From contig JBFFXF010000306.1 in the NCBI GenBank assembly GCA_041569895.1, forward strand, positions 1 through 8,323: a DNA stretch of 8,323 bases. Reading direction: 5' to 3'. A program made the translations under genes and the position numbers. Positions 5,843-8,323 of this stretch are shown piece by piece. Below the pieces are notes generated by a model. It ran no database searches and was not told where the DNA came from. It was given only the letters and a program-made list of their open reading frames with translations. This DNA is from JBFFXF01 sp041569895. Its GTDB lineage: Bacteria; Planctomycetota; UBA8108; JACQVS01. Numbering within the stretch: the first letter of the stretch is position 1; every line of letters starts with the position of its first letter.

Positions 5843-6697
5843 TCAGAGCGTCACGGTCGCCCGGGCGCCGCCGCGTTCCGGGGCGATGGCGACAGCGCCG
5901 CCGAGCTCGCGCAGGAGCTCGCGGGCGACCGGCAGCCCCAGCCCGGCGTGCCCCTCGCGCGTCGTGAAACCGGGCTCCCAGATCCGCGGCAGGACCGCCG
6001 GATCGATGCCGCCACCGTCGTCCGTGATCGTGACGGTGGTCGCGCCGGACCGGCCCTCGTCGCCAGACACGGCGCGAGCCACTCGAACGGCGAGGGTCCC
6101 GCCGCGCTCGAGCGCCTCGGTGGCGTTGATCGCGAGGTTGAGGAGCGCGTGCCAGAGCAGGCCGTGGCCGTCGAGCGGGCGGCTCGCGTCGCCGGTGTCG
6201 ATCTCGACCGCGACGCCCTGGCGCCTCAACCGCGGCCCGACGACGTCGATGACCTCGGCCGTGACCGCGGCGATGTCGCAGCGCTCGCGGTCTCGCGAGA
6301 GATCGAGCGCTCCGGTGAAGCGACCGATCAGCGCGTCGAGCCTGCGGACGGACTGCCGCATCCCCTGGATGCGCTCCTCGACACCCTTGCCGCTCGCGTC
6401 CTTCCCCGTCGCGGTCTGGGCGATGAGCTCCAGATCGAGAACGAGCGCGTTCAGCGGCCCGCGCAGCTCGTGCGCGAAACCGTCGGCAAGAAACGACAGC
6501 GCGCTGGCTCTCGAGGCGAGGCGGAGCACGGTGCCCGAGCCGGCGCTTTCGGCGCGGGCGCGGTCGTCACTCCTGCCGCCGGGGTTGCTGTGCGAGTTTT
6601 CGGGCACGGGCACGGGCACGGGAACGGGTACGGGCACGGGCACGGGAACGGGTACGGGACTGGTACGCGAGATAGCGGAAAACAGTAGAATATTCAA
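5843..6697 (-). CDS. Short sensor-less histidine kinase (HisKA plus HATPase_c)
   Basis: The C-terminal 228 residues form a complete kinase core. Numbered from GTG 6529, it has the H-box FAHELRGPLNAL (His20), the N-box LLNLAINATEAL (Asn131 and Asn135), the G1 box TDDGGGID (170-176) and the EPGFTTREGHAGLGLP F/G2 region (185-200). By family knowledge it autophosphorylates on His and passes phosphate to a receiver domain, here most likely that of the divergent NtrC-type regulator. There is no membrane segment or PAS/GAF domain, so it is cytosolic. The start is uncertain because there is no ATG in frame near the N-terminus. I give TTG 6697 (AGGG eight bases upstream); GTG 6706 is close by, and GTG 6529 would give a minimal kinase. 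Starting upstream adds a Val-Pro repeat tail whose first codons are AT-rich and unlike the rest of the gene, so that part may be untranslated leader. The residue at H+4 is Gly, not Thr or Asn. Confidence 0.75.
   Translation of the reverse strand: MNILLFSAISRTSPVPVPVPVPVPVPVPVPVPENSHSNPGGRSDDRARAESAGSGTVLRLASRASALSFLADGFAHELRGPLNALVLDLELIAQTATGKDASGKGVEERIQGMRQSVRRLDALIGRFTGALDLSRDRERCDIAAVTAEVIDVVGPRLRRQGVAVEIDTGDASRPLDGHGLLWHALLNLAINATEALERGGTLAVRVARAVSGDEGRSGATTVTITDDGGGIDPAVLPRIWEPGFTTREGHAGLGLPVARELLRELGGAVAIAPERGGARATVTL
6602..6655. repeat. Hexanucleotide repeat array, nine units
   Basis: Nine units of GGG-[CAT]AC run without interruption, and a degenerate GGGACT follows. The order is CAC, CAC, CAC, AAC, TAC, CAC, CAC, AAC, TAC (each preceded by GGG), so 6608-6631 and 6632-6655 are identical 24-base higher-order repeats. 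On the minus strand it reads (Val-Pro)9 in the kinase frame. Unit-number change would keep the frame but alter linker length or promoter spacing. Confidence 0.9.
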
Positions 6698-6769
6698 CGT
6701 CCTCACCCTATTTTTGCGGGCTGTCCTGGACGGGACGTCCGGAATGCACGTCTGGAGGCCGACGCTCCG
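6661..6769. promoter_or_regulatory. Divergent promoter region between kinase and NtrC-type regulator
   Basis: Bases 6677-6716 are markedly AT-richer than anything else in the window, including TAGAATATTC and CTATTTTT, as expected for promoters firing in both directions. TAGAAT (6686-6691) on the plus strand and TATTCT (6692-6687) on the minus strand are -10-like, but I cannot pair either with a convincing -35. Confidence 0.4.
6723..6740. promoter_or_regulatory. Cluster of GGAC/GTCC half-sites, candidate operator
   Basis: The sequence reads GTCC-T-GGAC-G-GGAC-GTCC: four copies of one 4-base half-site, two in each orientation, forming two adjacent palindromes. It ends 29 bases before the regulator start codon and lies downstream of the AT-rich promoter candidate, so a bound protein could autoregulate the pair. 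No known binding consensus was matched. Confidence 0.35.
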
Positions 6770-8257
6770 ATGGCGGAACGGAAGACGGGGGAACCCGGCG
6801 CGGCAGAGCGCAAGCCGCACGCGCTCATCGTGGAGGACGACGAGAGCGCGCTCGAGTCGCTCTCGGAGCTCGTCGGCCGGCAGGGCTTCTCGACGTCGAC
6901 CGCGACGACTCTCGAGAGGGCCCGCGACCTCCTGTCGCGACGCCCGCCGGCGCTCCTCCTGCTCGACCTCCAGCTTCCCGACGGCAACGGTCTCGATCTC
7001 CTCGACGACGTCGGCGAGGAGAGCGACATCGAGGTGGTTCTCGTCACGGCGCACGCGACCGTCGAGACGGCGGTCGCGGCCGTGCGCCAGGGCGTCACCG
7101 ACTACCTGACCAAGCCCATCGACGTGACGCGCCTCAAGGCCGTGCTCGCGAACGTCGCCCGCGCGCGGGAGCTCCGCGACGAGATCGGCGGTCTGCGCGA
7201 CGAGCTGCGCAAGCTCGGCCGATTCGGCCGCATCGTCGGCGTCAGCAAGCCGATGCAGGAGCTCTACGACCTGATCGCGAAGGCCGCTCCGACCAGGGCC
7301 ACCGTCTTGCTGATCGGCGAGAGCGGCTCCGGCAAGGAGGTCGTCGCGCACACCATCCACGACCTCAGTCGCCGCAAGAAGGGCGCGTTTCTGGCGGTCA
7401 ACTGCGGCGCCGTCGCGCCGACCCTGATCGAGAGCCAGCTCTTCGGTCACGAGAAGGGGAGCTTCACGGGCGCCGTTCGCCAGCACATCGGTTTTTTCGA
7501 GCGGGCCGACGGGGGCACGCTCTTCCTCGACGAGGTCACCGAGATGCCGATGGAGCTGCAGGTGAAGCTGCTCCGCGTGCTCGAGACCTCGGCCATTACC
7601 CGCGTCGGCGGCACGGAACCGATCGAGGTCAACGCGCGCGTCATCGCCGCGACGAACCGCGAGCCCGAGGAGGCCGTTGCCGAGGGGAAGCTCCGCAAGG
7701 ACCTCTTCTACCGGCTGAAGGTCTTTCCGATCCGTCTGCCGCCGCTGCGCGACCGTCCCGGCGACGTGCCGCTCCTCGTCGAGCGATTCCTCGCCGAGCT
7801 GGCGAGCGAGCACGGCGTGGCGAAGACCGTCTCGCCCGACGCCCTCGCGGCGCTCGGGCGCTACCACTGGCCCGGAAACGTGCGCGAGCTCCGCAACGCG
7901 CTCGAGCGCGCGTTCATCGTCGCGGAATCGACGATCACGGCAGAGACGCTGCAATCGGAGATCCTTCAGCCGCCCTCGCCCGCCGCGACCACCGCCGCGG
8001 GAACGGCAAACAGGCCCGTCGAGCCGCAGGGCGCGGGAGCCGCCGAGCCAGCCGCCTCGCCAGCCGCCACGGGGGGCGACGGCGCTGGCGTCGTCCACGT
8101 GCGTGTCGGCGCGTCGATCGCCGAGGCCGAGAAGCGCCTGATCCTCGCGACGCTGGAGCAGTGCGACGGCAACAAGAAGCGCGCCGCCGGCGTCCTCGGA
8201 ATCAGCGTCCGGAGCCTCTACAATCGGCTGAAGGCGTACCGGGAGGAGGGTTCCTGA
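6770..8257 (+). CDS. NtrC-family sigma-54-dependent response regulator
   Basis: This 495-residue protein has three full domains. The receiver (about 17-130) has Asp23/Asp24, the phospho-acceptor Asp66 (LLLLDLQLP), Thr93 and Lys115. The AAA+ domain (about 153-385) has Walker A GESGSGKE (183-190), the sigma-54 contact loop GSFTGA (230-235, a common variant of GAFTGA), Walker B TLFLDE (250-255) and WPGNVREL (367-374). A Pro/Ala/Gly-rich linker follows (about 401-440), then a Fis-type helix-turn-helix (about 452-490, with RAAGVLGISVRSLYNRLK). By family knowledge, phosphorylation at Asp66 allows oligomerisation, ATP hydrolysis and opening of sigma-54 promoters from a distance. GGAGG (6754-6758) lies 11 bases before ATG 6770. 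Divergence from the kinase suggests they are partners, and the sigma-54-like site at 5682-5697 is a candidate target. No catalytic residue is missing. Confidence 0.95.
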   Translation: MAERKTGEPGAAERKPHALIVEDDESALESLSELVGRQGFSTSTATTLERARDLLSRRPPALLLLDLQLPDGNGLDLLDDVGEESDIEVVLVTAHATVETAVAAVRQGVTDYLTKPIDVTRLKAVLANVARARELRDEIGGLRDELRKLGRFGRIVGVSKPMQELYDLIAKAAPTRATVLLIGESGSGKEVVAHTIHDLSRRKKGAFLAVNCGAVAPTLIESQLFGHEKGSFTGAVRQHIGFFERADGGTLFLDEVTEMPMELQVKLLRVLETSAITRVGGTEPIEVNARVIAATNREPEEAVAEGKLRKDLFYRLKVFPIRLPPLRDRPGDVPLLVERFLAELASEHGVAKTVSPDALAALGRYHWPGNVRELRNALERAFIVAESTITAETLQSEILQPPSPAATTAAGTANRPVEPQGAGAAEPAASPAATGGDGAGVVHVRVGASIAEAEKRLILATLEQCDGNKKRAAGVLGISVRSLYNRLKAYREEGS

Positions 8258-8323
8258 GCCGTTTCGTCGCCCGCGCGCCGGAGCCCGGTGGACATCCGCC
8301 CGCAGGCCGGAATAATCCCGTAT
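8258..8323. other. Non-coding end of window
   Basis: I see no gene start, hairpin with T-tail or promoter in these 66 bases after the regulator stop codon. Confidence 0.5.

Noticed and set aside
6602..6655. CRISPR array
   Set aside because: The units are contiguous six-base repeats with no spacers.
6661..6676. TGGTACG...AGC on the plus strand as a sigma-54 promoter for the regulator
   Set aside because: The spacing is GG-N11-GC, one base too long, and the -12 half lacks TT.
6698..8098. Long minus-strand open frame continuous with the kinase
   Set aside because: It lies opposite the NtrC-type regulator and translates to low-complexity Arg/Asp/Leu/Val-rich sequence; it is the shadow of that gene's codon bias. 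Only the part up to about 6700 is kinase.

Overview
The window is clearly GC-rich and bacterial, with strong G/C preference at third codon positions in every real gene. The pseudopilin N-termini, unusually long pseudopilins with an 'ALFPAG' motif, an sll1863-type stress protein and a two-component pair with an NtrC-type activator point to a planctomycete-like or other deep-branching Gram-negative bacterium. That placement is an inference from gene style; there is no rRNA or marker gene to confirm it.

Region 1 (1-3460, + strand) is the distal part of a type II secretion / type IV pilin-like operon. It holds the 3' end of a GspG-type major pseudopilin, then three complete minor pseudopilins in GspH, GspI and GspJ order. 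The last two overlap in an ATGA. All three complete proteins carry a class III (prepilin peptidase) leader followed by a hydrophobic N-terminal helix, and all three are much longer than classical GspH/I/J. A long hairpin at 3461-3508 separates the operon from a convergent gene.

Region 2 (3503-4444, - strand) is an uncharacterised 313-residue protein. It carries an EEVQSDW motif and flanking pattern resembling a domain that recurs inside very large phage and plasmid 'polyvalent' proteins.

Region 3 (4520-5842, - strand) is a two-gene unit: a small sll1863-type coiled-coil stress protein, then an exported coiled-coil protein (putative lipoprotein) that appears to be its paralogue. It ends in a hairpin with a T-rich tail. 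Upstream of the first gene is a close match to a sigma-54 promoter (TGGAACG-N4-TTGCA, minus strand, 5682-5697), with dyad-symmetric sequences about 75-100 bases further upstream.

Region 4 (5843-8257) is a divergent two-component pair. A short histidine kinase with no visible sensor domain lies on the - strand, and a complete NtrC-type sigma-54-dependent response regulator on the + strand. An AT-rich divergent promoter region, a block of nine hexanucleotide repeats and a cluster of GGAC/GTCC half-sites lie between or near them.

Working model (inference): the kinase and NtrC-type regulator drive the sigma-54 promoter of the coiled-coil stress-protein pair next door. The arrangement is loosely analogous to ZraSR/ZraP-like systems, but with different effectors and no periplasmic sensor. 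The final 66 bases (8258-8323) hold nothing I can identify.
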